Of a DNA stretch of 64,000 nt, positions 17,301 to 26,857 are shown piece after piece. Position 1 is the stretch's first letter; every line of letters begins with the position of its first letter. Position numbers and translations under genes: made by a program. The stretch is from positions 247,502 through 311,501 of the forward strand of contig NZ_GG704781.1 in the NCBI RefSeq assembly GCF_000160535.1, read 5' to 3'. The stretch is from Hallella bergensis DSM 17361. GTDB lineage: Bacteria > Bacteroidota > Bacteroidia > Bacteroidales > Bacteroidaceae. The notes under the pieces are model-generated. The model was not told the origin of the DNA. It ran no database searches and worked only from the letters and a program-made list of their open reading frames with translations.

Positions 17301-18224
17301 GGGCACTCCGGTGCATGCTTCACGGTCGAGCTGCCCAAAGGCAACAAACATCTCAAGCCTGAACAAATGGCAGAGACTCGTCCGGATGGACGAGTTACAC
17401 AGACGCCAGCCTATTCACGCCCCAACAGGAACCTGAAGGTAGCCTTAGTGGATGATGATTTGGAGTTGGCACAATACATCAAGAAGGAATTGAGTAATTG
17501 GTTCTATATGGACATCTTCCCCAATGGCAGCAAAGCCCTTCAGGCATTACTCGTTGGCGACTATGATGCTGTGGTGTCTGACATTATCATGCCCGAGATG
17601 GATGGAGTCACGTTGTTGAAGAATATCAAAAACAACACCCAGATAAGCGACCTTCCCGTCATCTTGCTCACGTCAAAGTCTGAGGTGAAAGACAGGCTGA
17701 AGGGCATCAAGGAGGGAGCCGATGCATATATCTCCAAGCCGTTCAATATTGACGAACTACGTTTGCTCATTGTCAACCACGTCGACAATGTGCGCCGCCT
17801 ACGCGGCAAGTTCAGTGGCGCGCAAAGTCAGGACGATACGGTGGAGAACATAGAGGTCCAGGGCAACAACGACCTCTTGATGGATCGTATCATGAAGAGT
17901 ATCAATGCCAACCTCTCTAATCCTGATTTCAATGTAGAGATGTTGATGGCCGAGGTTGGCATCAGCAGAACCCAGTTGCATCGCAAGATGAAAGAAATTA
18001 CCGGCATTTCTGCTGGTGGTTTCATCCGTAATATACGATTGCAACAGGCTGCACGGCTCATCAAGGAAAAGAAACAGAATGTCACCCAGATTGCGTATGC
18101 GGTAGGCTTCAACTCCCAGACCCACTTCTCGTCGGCATTCAAGAAGCATTTTGGAATGACTCCTTCGGAATATGCCAACCAGGAAGACACGGGCGAACCA
18201 ACCCCCGATCAGGTTGATTCTTAG
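14319..18224 (+). CDS. Hybrid two-component system sensor/regulator for xylan genes
   Basis: This 1301-residue protein joins sensor, kinase and DNA-binding parts in one chain. A signal sequence (1-25) leads into a periplasmic double beta-propeller built of repeats such as GFLWVGTEYGLNRFDG and NLWIGTYDQGAYIV, then a Y_Y_Y-type domain near 690-760 and a membrane segment (WWAYLIYALIIGGIIFMIVL, about 750-770). Inside the cell are HisKA with H794 (ATHDIRSPLTL), an ATPase domain (DNGPGF, GTGIGLNLC), a receiver with D1088 (VVSDIIMPEMDG) and a C-terminal AraC domain. Such proteins bind polysaccharide fragments in the periplasm and activate the matching locus; here a xylo-oligosaccharide is expected. 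P. bryantii XynR is the known analogue. Start chosen from the promoter at 14181-14211. Confidence 0.95.
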   Translation: MRYYKCYILMAFLWVGMLSTQARNNYVYSSDRLSSSMIISIFQDHHGFLWVGTEYGLNRFDGYRYINYLHDRKDSTSLVDNTVVSFMNDSQHNLWIGTNRGLVKFNYASNDFRTYHFPHGVKPRVTAMVENDQGDIYIGTSGYYGIYVLRKGKSTIEVAKEFGVRDENFVYYLFQDDKQNLWKCNHLTSFGYYQMRHGKPAGFKAFESSVGPINKFHQLNDGRILIVCLYGILEYNYNTGKLKKADYVLPQLSGNLSIRSSYLDSKGNLYIGIKSLGLMVIPAGKQRAEVVKGSNAQVDLSRSNVVAIFEDRTQNLWIGTYDQGAYIVNEQQTAFKSWEFLSQNYMVSGSTTALVPGDNGDVWCAVRNNGIYHFDGQGNIVGHPNSPVGTNFLYRDRQGDCWISTENVLFSYNPITGTSQRKAKFEGWGIYGIADDGKGNLYVSNFGKGLYIYNKYTGRTVNYNMNQKGRLGHLWNDWIESLIVDRQGLVWMATMNGLSCFNPATGSFRPWGWLSQLEGLHCTHIYESDRHGILVGTDAGLYHFNAKTKRVESFPHSEVMEDKKICAIVEDKKGELWISTSMGIWEYNPKSKKFIAHMNGNGLVTREYTLNAALTTKDGMIGFGTGDGLTVFYPDVVRSSHVEMGDIYLTNFIVGDKYVDFLSNKFEIPYSENSFSMEFSLLNFRNADNTSFEYSMNGGKWISTAEGTNRIFFYRLKPGKYTIRVRAVNNGVVSEKCKVLTVVVNNPWYATWWAYLIYALIIGGIIFMIVLYYMRRKRVEMEESKMRFLINATHDIRSPLTLILGPLKKLKDRLTDPDTLADLDIIDRNAQRLLLLVNQILDRRKIDMKQMHLHCSETDLVELIMGIKSLFQYNATQRDITLRLIHDSHPYMVWIDKNNFDKVVSNLLSNAFKFTPDGGEITITLEEDANSVRMIVQDNGPGFQDEHPDRFFDRFYQGSGTPVSVQPGTGIGLNLCRSIVHMHGGTIKAANRSDGHSGACFTVELPKGNKHLKPEQMAETRPDGRVTQTPAYSRPNRNLKVALVDDDLELAQYIKKELSNWFYMDIFPNGSKALQALLVGDYDAVVSDIIMPEMDGVTLLKNIKNNTQISDLPVILLTSKSEVKDRLKGIKEGADAYISKPFNIDELRLLIVNHVDNVRRLRGKFSGAQSQDDTVENIEVQGNNDLLMDRIMKSINANLSNPDFNVEMLMAEVGISRTQLHRKMKEITGISAGGFIRNIRLQQAARLIKEKKQNVTQIAYAVGFNSQTHFSSAFKKHFGMTPSEYANQEDTGEPTPDQVDS

Positions 18225-18272
18225 GATTTAACTCTGCAACATATTACCAATCCTATACTGAACCATGTAACA

Positions 18273-20837
18273 ATGAATCGTAAAAAAATCCTTTTCTTTT
18301 TATTATGGATTTGCATTTTGCCTATGAAGGCACAGCAATTTCCCTACCAAAACACCGATCTATCGCCCAAGGAGCGTGCTGCTGACCTCTGCTCACGCCT
18401 CACTCTGGAGGAAAAAAGCAAGATCATGCAAAACGGATCACCTGCCATTCCACGCTTAGGCATACCCCAGTTTGAATGGTGGAGCGAAGCGTTGCATGGC
18501 ATTGGGCGCAATGGCTTTGCAACTGTTTTCCCCATTACCATGGGCATGGCATCGTCTTGGGACGATGCATTGCTGCAGAAAGTGTTTGATGCTGTGAGCG
18601 ACGAGGGTAGGGTCAAAGCTCAACAAGCCAAACGTTCCGGAACAATTAAACGTTATCAAGGACTTTCTTTTTGGACACCAAACATCAATATCTTCCGTGA
18701 CCCACGTTGGGGGCGCGGACAGGAAACCTATGGCGAGGACCCTTATCTCACTTCGCGCATGGGTTTGGCTGTGGTGCGTGGCCTGCAAGGACCATCAGAC
18801 AGTAAATATCGCAAACTGCTCGCATGTGCCAAACATTTTGCCGTGCACAGCGGCCCTGAATGGAACCGCCACACGTTCAATGTGGAGGACTTGCCCGAGC
18901 GCGACCTTTGGGAAACCTATCTCCCGGCATTCAAAGCCTTGGTGCAGCAAGGCGATGTCGCCGAGGTGATGTGTGCCTATCAGCGCATTGATGGCCAGCC
19001 CTGCTGTGGCAACAACCGTTTCCTAAAGAGCATTCTGCGCAACGAATGGAACTATCAGGGCATGGTGGTTAGCGACTGCTGGGCCGTTCCCGATTTTTGG
19101 AAGAAAGGTCATCACGAGGTATCGCCCGATGCAACCCATGCTTCTGCCAAGGCAGTGCTGTCAGGAACCGACGTAGAGTGCGGCAGCGATTATAGCAATC
19201 TCCCGGAAGCAGTCCGAGCAGGTATCATCAAGGAGGCCGATGTAGACGTGAGCGTGAGACGGCTCTTGGAGGCCAGGTTTGCATTGGGCGACTTCGACCC
19301 GGATGAACTGGTGCCCTGGACAAAGATATCTGAAAGCGTGGTTGCCTCCAAGGCTCACAAGCAGTTAGCTCTTGACATGGCCCGCAAGAGCATGGTGTTG
19401 CTGCAAAACAACGACATCCTGCCGCTGAAGAGGAGTGGACAGAAAATTGTGGTGGTGGGAGCCAATGCCATTGATTCCACAATGATGTGGGGCAACTATA
19501 GTGGCTATCCCACGCAAACCGTCACCATATTGCAGGGTTTGCAGACCAAGTCGGACCAAGTAACATTTATTCCCGGCTGTGGCCTTACGCGCAACGAACT
19601 TCGCGAGAGCAGATACAATGAGATTTCACACAACGGCCAACCGGGCATGCAAGCCACTTATTGGAATAATGAGAACATGATCGGCACACCAGCAGCGCAG
19701 ATGGTGCATCGCGAACCTATCAACCAAAGTAACGGTGGTGCCACGGTTTTTGCCCCCGGCGTAAACCTTAACCATTTCTCTGCCCGCTATGAGGGTACAT
19801 TCAGCCCCACGCGCACAGAGACACTCCATCTTAATGTCTCGGCCGACGATAAGGTGCGAGTCATCGTCAATGGCGACACCCTGATCAATAATTGGACGAG
19901 TAGGGAGCGTATAGACGTGATGAACAAGGAGCTTGACGTGAAGGCAGGACAGCAGTACAAGGTTCAGATAGACTATGTGCAGGTCACCTCGCTGGCCATG
20001 ATCAAGTTTGACATCACCCACACGGGTTTATCCACACCCCAGGATATTGTTCGTAAGACGGCCGGAGCTGACGTTGTGATCTTTGTCGGAGGCATATCGC
20101 CCAGACTTGAGGGCGAAGAAATGGAAGTGTCCGACCCGGGTTTCAAGGGAGGCGATCGCACCACTATCGAGCTGCCACAGGCACAGCGCGAGGTGATCAA
20201 GGCGCTCAGCGAAGCCGGACGACGCATCGTGTTCGTCAACTGCTCGGGCAGTGCCATAGCCCTGACTCCCGAGAGCCAGCGCGTGGATGCCATTCTGCAG
20301 GCTTGGTATCCCGGAGAACAGGGAGGCACAGCAGTGGCCGATGTTCTTTTTGGCGATTACAACCCCTCGGGCAAGCTCCCTGTCACATTCTACAAGAACG
20401 ATGCTCAGCTTCCCGACTTCCTCGACTACCGCATGGCAGGCAGAACCTATCGTTATTTCAAGGAAACTCCGCTTTTCCCCTTTGGGTATGGTCTGAGCTA
20501 CACCCAGTTCACGATTGGTCAGCCCCGTTACATTAACAATCAAGTGCAAGTCAGCGTGTCGAATACTGGGAAACGAGACGGAGACGAGGTGGTGCAGGTT
20601 TACATCCGACGTACTGACGACGCGGCAGGACCCATCAAAACCCTGAGGGGCTTTCAAAGAGTGTCGCTCAAGGTGGGCGAAACCAAGCAGGTGTCTGTCA
20701 GCTTGCCCCGTGAAAGCTTCGAGTGGTGGGATGCTTCTTCTAACACCATGCGTGTCATACCCGGCAATTATGAAGTGATGGTGGGTAGTTCGAGCATGGC
20801 CAAGAATTTGAAAACCATAATGGTTAATCTCAAGTAA
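18273..20837 (+). CDS. GH3 beta-xylosidase/beta-glucosidase with inserted PA14 domain
   Basis: An 854-residue secreted glycoside hydrolase (signal 1-20, ending MKA). The GH3 nucleophile is D268 in VVSDCW, and K187-H188 of the substrate pocket are present. A PA14 domain is inserted between the two catalytic lobes at about 455-585 (QATYWNNENMIG, then SADDKVRVIVNGD). A fibronectin III-like domain ends the chain (VSNTGKRDGDEVVQVYIRR). This layout matches GH3 xylosidases of Prevotella. It begins 48 bp after the regulator gene and probably shares its transcript; a strong terminator follows. The xylan setting favours xylosidase over glucosidase. Confidence 0.9.
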   Translation: MNRKKILFFLLWICILPMKAQQFPYQNTDLSPKERAADLCSRLTLEEKSKIMQNGSPAIPRLGIPQFEWWSEALHGIGRNGFATVFPITMGMASSWDDALLQKVFDAVSDEGRVKAQQAKRSGTIKRYQGLSFWTPNINIFRDPRWGRGQETYGEDPYLTSRMGLAVVRGLQGPSDSKYRKLLACAKHFAVHSGPEWNRHTFNVEDLPERDLWETYLPAFKALVQQGDVAEVMCAYQRIDGQPCCGNNRFLKSILRNEWNYQGMVVSDCWAVPDFWKKGHHEVSPDATHASAKAVLSGTDVECGSDYSNLPEAVRAGIIKEADVDVSVRRLLEARFALGDFDPDELVPWTKISESVVASKAHKQLALDMARKSMVLLQNNDILPLKRSGQKIVVVGANAIDSTMMWGNYSGYPTQTVTILQGLQTKSDQVTFIPGCGLTRNELRESRYNEISHNGQPGMQATYWNNENMIGTPAAQMVHREPINQSNGGATVFAPGVNLNHFSARYEGTFSPTRTETLHLNVSADDKVRVIVNGDTLINNWTSRERIDVMNKELDVKAGQQYKVQIDYVQVTSLAMIKFDITHTGLSTPQDIVRKTAGADVVIFVGGISPRLEGEEMEVSDPGFKGGDRTTIELPQAQREVIKALSEAGRRIVFVNCSGSAIALTPESQRVDAILQAWYPGEQGGTAVADVLFGDYNPSGKLPVTFYKNDAQLPDFLDYRMAGRTYRYFKETPLFPFGYGLSYTQFTIGQPRYINNQVQVSVSNTGKRDGDEVVQVYIRRTDDAAGPIKTLRGFQRVSLKVGETKQVSVSLPRESFEWWDASSNTMRVIPGNYEVMVGSSSMAKNLKTIMVNLK

Positions 20838-20860
20838 AACACGCTCAGTGTGGTTAAATC

Positions 20861-20905
20861 CGCTGTGTGAAACCGTTGATATTATGGTTTTACACAGCGT
20901 TTTTT
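20861..20905 (+). terminator. Rho-independent terminator after the GH3 gene
   Basis: CGCTGTGTGAAACC (20861-20874) pairs with GGTTTTACACAGCG (20886-20899), 14 bp with one G-T pair, followed by a run of T. Confidence 0.9.
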
Positions 20906-21448
20906 GTGTCCGCCTTCTACGATGAAATTCTCGGCGCGAGTAAGTGGTGTTGAATTTCAGCATACAATAGTATTTGAAAAAAGCGTACAAAAGGTCGCTC
21001 AGAATTAGCGTATTTGCAAACAAGAGGTGCCGTGGTCTCAAATACGCGCATTTTTCGGGTTTTCTTTAATATGTTGTTATTCATCGATTTGTGTCATATT
21101 TCTTTCTTTTGTGTCTTCATGAGTTTTTATTTCACCTTGCGTTTAGGGCTTAATCATGGTGCGTTTGAGCCTTCGACGCAGCATGATTCCTGCCGTAACG
21201 TCATGCCTTGAGGGTCGAATCGCAGTGCCAAAGGATAGCAACCGTGGCGCGAGCACAAAAAGAAGCTGTTGGAAATGACAAGTCTGACGGTCATTTTTCA
21301 TTTTATTTTTCCAGAGTAGCAGACGGTTAGACCCCAGATTTCAAGCTTGTTTTTTTACAAAATCCATTCCTCGGATGAATGTATAGTGTCGAAACATGTA
21401 CGTTTTTGTTGATGAACGTTATCATTGCGGAATGCCCATAAACAGTGG
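20906..21448. other. Long non-coding stretch upstream of the xus operon
   Basis: No gene is supported. One weak hairpin is visible at 21147-21171 (GGCTTAA/TTGAGCC). GAACGTT at 21414-21420 repeats part of the operator-like motif further downstream. Confidence 0.4.
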
Positions 21449-21479
21449 GGTGGAACAAGCGGTGGAACATTTTTGAACG
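21449..21479 (+). promoter_or_regulatory. Candidate operator for the xylan regulator (xus side)
   Basis: CGGTGGAACATTTTTGAACG at 21460-21479 matches 17 of 20 bases of a site upstream of the GH67 promoter (47494-47513, other strand). GGTGGAACA is also directly repeated here at 21449-21457 and 21461-21469. The motif ends 62 bp before the -7 box. Binding by the hybrid regulator is inference. Confidence 0.5.
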
Positions 21480-21518
21480 TTTGTGAAATATATCTGTAAT
21501 ATTTAGGTGGAGGATAAT

Positions 21519-21549
21519 TTCCAACCCTGCCATTTACTTCGTATATTTG
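21519..21549 (+). promoter_or_regulatory. Promoter of the xus operon
   Basis: TATATTTG at 21542-21549 is a perfect -7 box; the -33 element is a weak TTTC-like sequence near 21519. The transcript would carry a leader of roughly 160 nt before xusA. Confidence 0.65.
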
Positions 21550-21712
21550 CAACGAGAAACCTAATATTCATTTCTAACGAAACAAAAAACGATGACCACA
21601 TGGAATAAAACTTAGTCTGCAATTTTGCAGCACACATATGATTATATATCAATCTTAATAAACCAACCTTAGGAATAATAAGACCAAATGTTTAATTTAC
21701 TTACCTTAAAAC

Positions 21713-24700
21713 ATGAAAAGGAATAAAGACAAACTATTGCAGTTTCTTTTGATTAATGTGTTCCTGTTTTGTATCGGCCTGACTAATGCCGTGGCACAGA
21801 ACACGATGATTAAGGGAAACGTGAGTGACGAATTGGGCGAACCTCTGATAGGAGTAACCGTTATGGTTAAAGGCAATGAAAAACTTGCTACCATTACCGA
21901 CTTTGACGGTAATTTCAAACTTTCGGTTCCCCACGCCCGACAAGCTACACTTGTTGTATCATATATAGGTATGGTAACTCAGGAAGTAGCCTTAGGCTCA
22001 AAGACCGAGCTGAAGATTGTGTTAAGAGAAGAAGCCAATATCTTGCAGGAGACTGTGATTGTGGGCTACGGACAGCAGAAGAAAGCCAGTGTTGTGGGTG
22101 CCATCACCCAAGCCGACAGCAAGGTGCTCGAGCGTGCGGCAGGTATTACAGATGTCGGCGCTGCCCTGACGGGTAATCTGCCAGGCGTAATAACCATGGC
22201 CAGTTCGGGCTTGCCCGGTGAGGAAGAGCCGCAGATTGTCATCCGCGGTTCAAGTTCGTGGAACAACAGTTCTCCGCTCGTACTGGTAGATGGTATAGAG
22301 CGACCGATGAGTTCCGTGGACATTTCCTCGGTACAAAACATTTCGGTGTTGAAGGATGCTTCGGCTACGGCTGTTTATGGTGTGAAGGGAGCCAACGGCG
22401 TTATCCTTGTCACGACGAAGCGTGGTAACGAGGGCAGAGCCCGCATCAATGCCACTTTCAACTCTATTGTCAAGGTTCCATCGAAGCTTCCCAACAAATA
22501 CGATGCATACGATGCCTTGATGATGAGAAACAGGGCCATAGAGCATGAGCTGAACCTAAGCCCCGAGTCGTGGGCTGATATCCGCTCACAGGAATTCATA
22601 GACAACTATCGCAACCAAACCTCCTTGGAACAGCGTGAGCGCTATCCTAACGTAGACTGGCAGGACGCCTTGTTTAAGAAATCCGTCATGTCTTACAATG
22701 CCAACTTGAATGTAAGTGGTGGCACAAAATTCGTGAAATACTTTGCGTCGGTCGATTTTGCCAATGAAGGCGACCTTTTCCGCGTTTACGATAATAACCG
22801 TGGTTACAACTCCGGTTACGGCTACAACCGCATCAACGTTCGCAGCAACCTTGACTTTCAAATCACCAAGACCACAACCCTGAAAGTAAATGTGGCTGGT
22901 TCGAATGGTCAGCAGAAGGCTCCGTACAACAACTCGGAACATAACAGTACATCCGACTGGGCAGTGGCACAGCAGTGGGCCGGTGCCTACAACATTGCAC
23001 CCGACGTATTTCTTCCCACCTACAGCGACGGATCGTGGGGTTTCTATCCCTCGGGCACCAATGTGACCAACTCGGCACAGGAGATGTCGCTTGGCGGTAC
23101 CATGAAGAACACGACGACCCGTATCAACACCGACTTCTCGCTCGACCAGAAGCTCGACTTTATCACCAAGGGATTGAACTTCCATGGCATGATATCGTGG
23201 GATAATGTCTTTGTGGAGTGGAAACGCGGTATCAACGACCTCTTCAATGATGCTCAGCGGAAATGGATTGACCCGCTGACGGGTGAAGTAACCTACAAGC
23301 AGGCTTATGAGAACAATAACCATTTCGACTTTCAACAACCCGTCAATTGGACCATACAAGGTGGAGAGGTGCAAAACTGGCGCACGCAGCGACATCTTAA
23401 CTATCAGTTGCAAATGAACTGGGCACGAACATTCGGTGTTCATGACCTTACTGCCATGGGACTGTTCAGCCGTCAGGAAACGGCTTGGGGAAGCATGGTG
23501 CCTAACTATCGCGAGGACTGGGCATTTCGTACGACCTATAATTATGCACAGAAATATTTTATAGAATATAACGGTGCCTACAATGGTTCTGAGAAATTCA
23601 GCAAGGACAATCGTTTTGCTTTCTTCAACTCTGGCGCACTCGGCTGGATGGTGACAGAGGAAAAGTTTATGAAAAATGTGAAGTTCCTCGACATGTTGAA
23701 GCTTCGTGTTTCATATGGTGAGATTGGAGACGACAACGTGCCTTCGCGCTGGCTCTACATGAATCAGTGGGCATACGGTGGTAATGCATCGTTGGATGTC
23801 AACCATGGCTCAAGTCCCTACACTTGGTATCGAGAGGCTTCGGTAGGTAATCCGGATGTTCATTGGGAGAAGGTGAGAAAACTCAACATCGGTGCTGATT
23901 ACTCATTCTTCGATGGACTCTTCGTGGGAAGTGTGGATGTTTTCCGCGACAAGCGTACCGACATTCTTGTTGGTGGAGGCGACCGGTCGGTGCCTTCTTA
24001 TTTCGGACAGAGTGCTGTTACGGCTAACCTCGGAGAGGTGAAGACCCGCGGTTACGAGTTGGCATTGCGTGTCAACAAGGTATTTCCTACCGGTCTGCGA
24101 GTTTGGGGTGATATGAACATGACCCATGCTGAAAACGAGATTATCGTGAAGGATGACCAACCCTTGCTCCCTGCTTACAGAAAAGCTGCCGGATATGCCA
24201 TCGGGCAGACACATGCCTATATCGACAGGGGCTATATGAATAGTTATGACGAGATTTATGCCAGTCCGAGATTCGACTCCAACAATGAGATGAAATTGCC
24301 GGGCGACAAATATATCGTCGACTTCAACGGTGACGGCGTAGTGGATGTCAATGACCAGGCCCCATACGGCTATTCCGGATCACCACAAAACACGTACAGT
24401 GTTACCGTGGGTACAGAGTGGAAAGGACTTAGCTTCTTTGTACAGTTCTATGGTGTAACCAACGTTACCCGTGAGGTGACGCTGACCAACTTTGGCGGAA
24501 AGATGAACACTGTCTTCGACCAAGGATCTTGGTGGTCACCTGACAACATGAATGCTGACGTGTCTCCTTCGCGCTGGATTTCACAGCAAGCGAACTATGC
24601 CAGTGGCACGCGCTATTTGTATGACGGTTCTTACGTGCGCTTGAAAAACATTGAGTTGGCCTACAACTTCACACAGAAGTGGGTGAAGACCATTGGGCTT

Positions 24701-24850
24701 TCAAATCTCAGACTGTATGTCAGTGGCAATAACCTATGGGTATGGTCGCGCATGCCGGACGACCGCGAGTCTAACTTTGCCGGTGCGGGCGGACAGGGTG
24801 CCTATCCTACGGTGAAACGTATTAACTTTGGATTACGCGTAGGCTTCTAA
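21713..24850 (+). CDS. xusA: SusC/RagA-type TonB-dependent outer-membrane transporter (XusA-like)
   Basis: A 1045-residue importer of xylo-oligosaccharides across the outer membrane. After the signal (about 1-29) comes a carboxypeptidase-D-regulatory-like domain (31-115: GNVSDELGEPLIGVTVMVKG), the TonB box/plug (VIVGYGQQKKASVVGAI, then PLVLVDGIERPM and GANGVILVTTKRG) and the beta-barrel ending in a terminal aromatic (INFGLRVGF). Its SusD partner starts 10 bp downstream. The order SusC-SusD-SusC-SusD-lipoprotein-GH10 is that of xusA-E plus xyn10A in P. bryantii and B. ovatus xylan loci, which is the basis for the gene name. Confidence 0.93.
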   Translation: MKRNKDKLLQFLLINVFLFCIGLTNAVAQNTMIKGNVSDELGEPLIGVTVMVKGNEKLATITDFDGNFKLSVPHARQATLVVSYIGMVTQEVALGSKTELKIVLREEANILQETVIVGYGQQKKASVVGAITQADSKVLERAAGITDVGAALTGNLPGVITMASSGLPGEEEPQIVIRGSSSWNNSSPLVLVDGIERPMSSVDISSVQNISVLKDASATAVYGVKGANGVILVTTKRGNEGRARINATFNSIVKVPSKLPNKYDAYDALMMRNRAIEHELNLSPESWADIRSQEFIDNYRNQTSLEQRERYPNVDWQDALFKKSVMSYNANLNVSGGTKFVKYFASVDFANEGDLFRVYDNNRGYNSGYGYNRINVRSNLDFQITKTTTLKVNVAGSNGQQKAPYNNSEHNSTSDWAVAQQWAGAYNIAPDVFLPTYSDGSWGFYPSGTNVTNSAQEMSLGGTMKNTTTRINTDFSLDQKLDFITKGLNFHGMISWDNVFVEWKRGINDLFNDAQRKWIDPLTGEVTYKQAYENNNHFDFQQPVNWTIQGGEVQNWRTQRHLNYQLQMNWARTFGVHDLTAMGLFSRQETAWGSMVPNYREDWAFRTTYNYAQKYFIEYNGAYNGSEKFSKDNRFAFFNSGALGWMVTEEKFMKNVKFLDMLKLRVSYGEIGDDNVPSRWLYMNQWAYGGNASLDVNHGSSPYTWYREASVGNPDVHWEKVRKLNIGADYSFFDGLFVGSVDVFRDKRTDILVGGGDRSVPSYFGQSAVTANLGEVKTRGYELALRVNKVFPTGLRVWGDMNMTHAENEIIVKDDQPLLPAYRKAAGYAIGQTHAYIDRGYMNSYDEIYASPRFDSNNEMKLPGDKYIVDFNGDGVVDVNDQAPYGYSGSPQNTYSVTVGTEWKGLSFFVQFYGVTNVTREVTLTNFGGKMNTVFDQGSWWSPDNMNADVSPSRWISQQANYASGTRYLYDGSYVRLKNIELAYNFTQKWVKTIGLSNLRLYVSGNNLWVWSRMPDDRESNFAGAGGQGAYPTVKRINFGLRVGF

Positions 24851-24860
24851 CAAATAAGAT

Positions 24861-26816
24861 ATGATGACAATGAAAAAAATATATGGTATTTTGGCATACA
24901 GCGCCATTGCTGTCTGCATATCGGCGGGAATGACCTCTTGCACAGATTATCTGGACAAAGAGGCCGACTCGACCGTATCAGAAGATGTGTCGTTTGTAAA
25001 CTTCAATAACTTCCAGGGGTATATTGAGGAAATGTACAACTGTATACCCGATAAGGAGAAATGTTATTGGGTTACATCATTCAACTGGGGTGATGACGAA
25101 ATCATGAACAGCGGTTTGGGCGATAGCCACATGACCCACCAGGTAGACCTCGGTGCATTCCGCAATTGGTCCACTAATAATCAGAACTGGCTTTACCGCA
25201 CCCCGGTCAATTCTGACCCCATGAATAAATTCAATCATTCTCTTTGGCGCCATGCTTGGTACTGCATACGCAAGGCCAATATGGGGCTTGAAAATCTGGA
25301 TAAACTCACTGTTGCCAGCCAGGAAGAGAAGAACATCATTGCCGGTCAGCTATACTTCTTTCGTGCGTGGTGGTATGAGGAACTGATGCAATGGTTCGGC
25401 GGATTTCCCTACCTGAAACACAGTATTGCCGCAACACAAAAGATGGAATATCCGCGCCTGTCGTTTCAGGAATGTGCGGACAGTTGTGCAGAGGATTTCC
25501 GCAAGGCTGCCGACTTGCTGCCGGTTAATTGGGACAAGACGACTGTGGGTCGCAAAACTCTTGGCAAGAACGATTTGCGTATCAATAAGATCACCGCTCT
25601 TGGCTATCTCGGCAAGGTGTTGCTGTGGGCTTCAAGTCCGCTGATGGAACATGGTGCGGAACTGGACGGCAAAAAGACATACGATTATAATAAGGAATAT
25701 GCCCGCAGGTCGGCAGAGGCCTTTGGCGAACTGCTCGCACTCGTGGAAAGCGGACAGACGCAGTATGCGCTTGCCGAGTTTGACTACAGTGACATTTATA
25801 ACCATATCAAATCGTCTTCGGCAAAAACCTGCTACTCTGATATATTCTATACCACGGGGCAGAACTGGAAGATGCCGGGAAGCACAGAGGCTATTATGCG
25901 GGGACCGTCTACCGATTACAATGGTAGTAACTGGAACTTTACCAAGACGTGGGGTACAAAAATCAACAGTCTTGTGGAACATGACAATGTGATTCATCAG
26001 CCCACGGCCAACTATGTGAACTATGCCTATGGTATGGCCAATGGCTTGCCCATTACTGATCCGAACTCCGGATTCGACCCGGAACATCCGTTCAAGAACC
26101 GTGATCCCCGCTTTTATCACGACATTATCTTTGATGGTTTCAAATATGTGAATACTACGATTCCTGCTAGTGACCCCAGTCACAACCAGCAGTATACCGG
26201 TTTCTACACGGGTGGTCAGACACGTGATGCAGCCAATGCGAGCCGCACGGGATATTACACCCAGAAACTTGTGCCCCATACGGCCAACAAGTTTGACGGA
26301 GCGTATAACTGGAGCGGTAGCCTGCACGTTTACTTGCCCTATATGCGGTTGGCCGACATCTACCTGATGTATGCTGAGGCCTGCGCTGCTTTTGGCGGTG
26401 CTTCGGCTAAGTCTACCAACTATGGCAAGACCGCGGAAGACGCCATCAACGTGCTTCGCGACAGAGTTGGTTCAGGTCATGTGAACGCCTCGTATGTTGC
26501 AGACGATCATAAGTTCATGGATGAGGTTCGTCGGGAGCGCGCCGCAGAGCTTGCGTTTGAAGGTTTCCGTTTCAACGATTTGCAACGCTGGTTGCTTCTC
26601 ACGGTATATCCTTACAATATCAAGACATCGCAGGAGTTCGACCGTCAGGAGAACGAAAGCTTCTTCAAGAATAATGACCCTCGTGATGCCAAGGTTTCCA
26701 ACTGGAGAGAAAAGAATATTGTAACCAGAGTATTTGGTACCAAGCATTATTGGTTCCCATTACTCGACAAGGACATTTACCTATACGAAGACTTCCCACA
26801 GAATCCCGGTTGGTAA
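24861..26816 (+). CDS. xusB: SusD/RagB-type glycan-binding lipoprotein (XusB-like)
   Basis: A 651-residue surface lipoprotein that caps the SusC transporter and binds xylan chains. The lipobox is GMTSC. The C-terminal SusD region has the typical pattern YMRLADIYLMYAEACAAFGG and VRRERAAELAFEGFRFNDLQRW, and it ends in FPQNPGW. Three in-frame ATGs (24861, 24864, 24870) are possible starts; the one at 24870 (MKKIYG) leaves the most usual signal peptide. It lies 10 bp after xusA. Confidence 0.93.
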   Translation: MMTMKKIYGILAYSAIAVCISAGMTSCTDYLDKEADSTVSEDVSFVNFNNFQGYIEEMYNCIPDKEKCYWVTSFNWGDDEIMNSGLGDSHMTHQVDLGAFRNWSTNNQNWLYRTPVNSDPMNKFNHSLWRHAWYCIRKANMGLENLDKLTVASQEEKNIIAGQLYFFRAWWYEELMQWFGGFPYLKHSIAATQKMEYPRLSFQECADSCAEDFRKAADLLPVNWDKTTVGRKTLGKNDLRINKITALGYLGKVLLWASSPLMEHGAELDGKKTYDYNKEYARRSAEAFGELLALVESGQTQYALAEFDYSDIYNHIKSSSAKTCYSDIFYTTGQNWKMPGSTEAIMRGPSTDYNGSNWNFTKTWGTKINSLVEHDNVIHQPTANYVNYAYGMANGLPITDPNSGFDPEHPFKNRDPRFYHDIIFDGFKYVNTTIPASDPSHNQQYTGFYTGGQTRDAANASRTGYYTQKLVPHTANKFDGAYNWSGSLHVYLPYMRLADIYLMYAEACAAFGGASAKSTNYGKTAEDAINVLRDRVGSGHVNASYVADDHKFMDEVRRERAAELAFEGFRFNDLQRWLLLTVYPYNIKTSQEFDRQENESFFKNNDPRDAKVSNWREKNIVTRVFGTKHYWFPLLDKDIYLYEDFPQNPGW

Positions 26817-26857
26817 GCTAAGACACAATCACAAATCATAAATAGCATTGAATAGAT

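Noticed and set aside
21014..21211. 65-residue frame upstream of the xus operon
   Set aside because: No ribosome binding site, odd composition and position in a regulatory gap.
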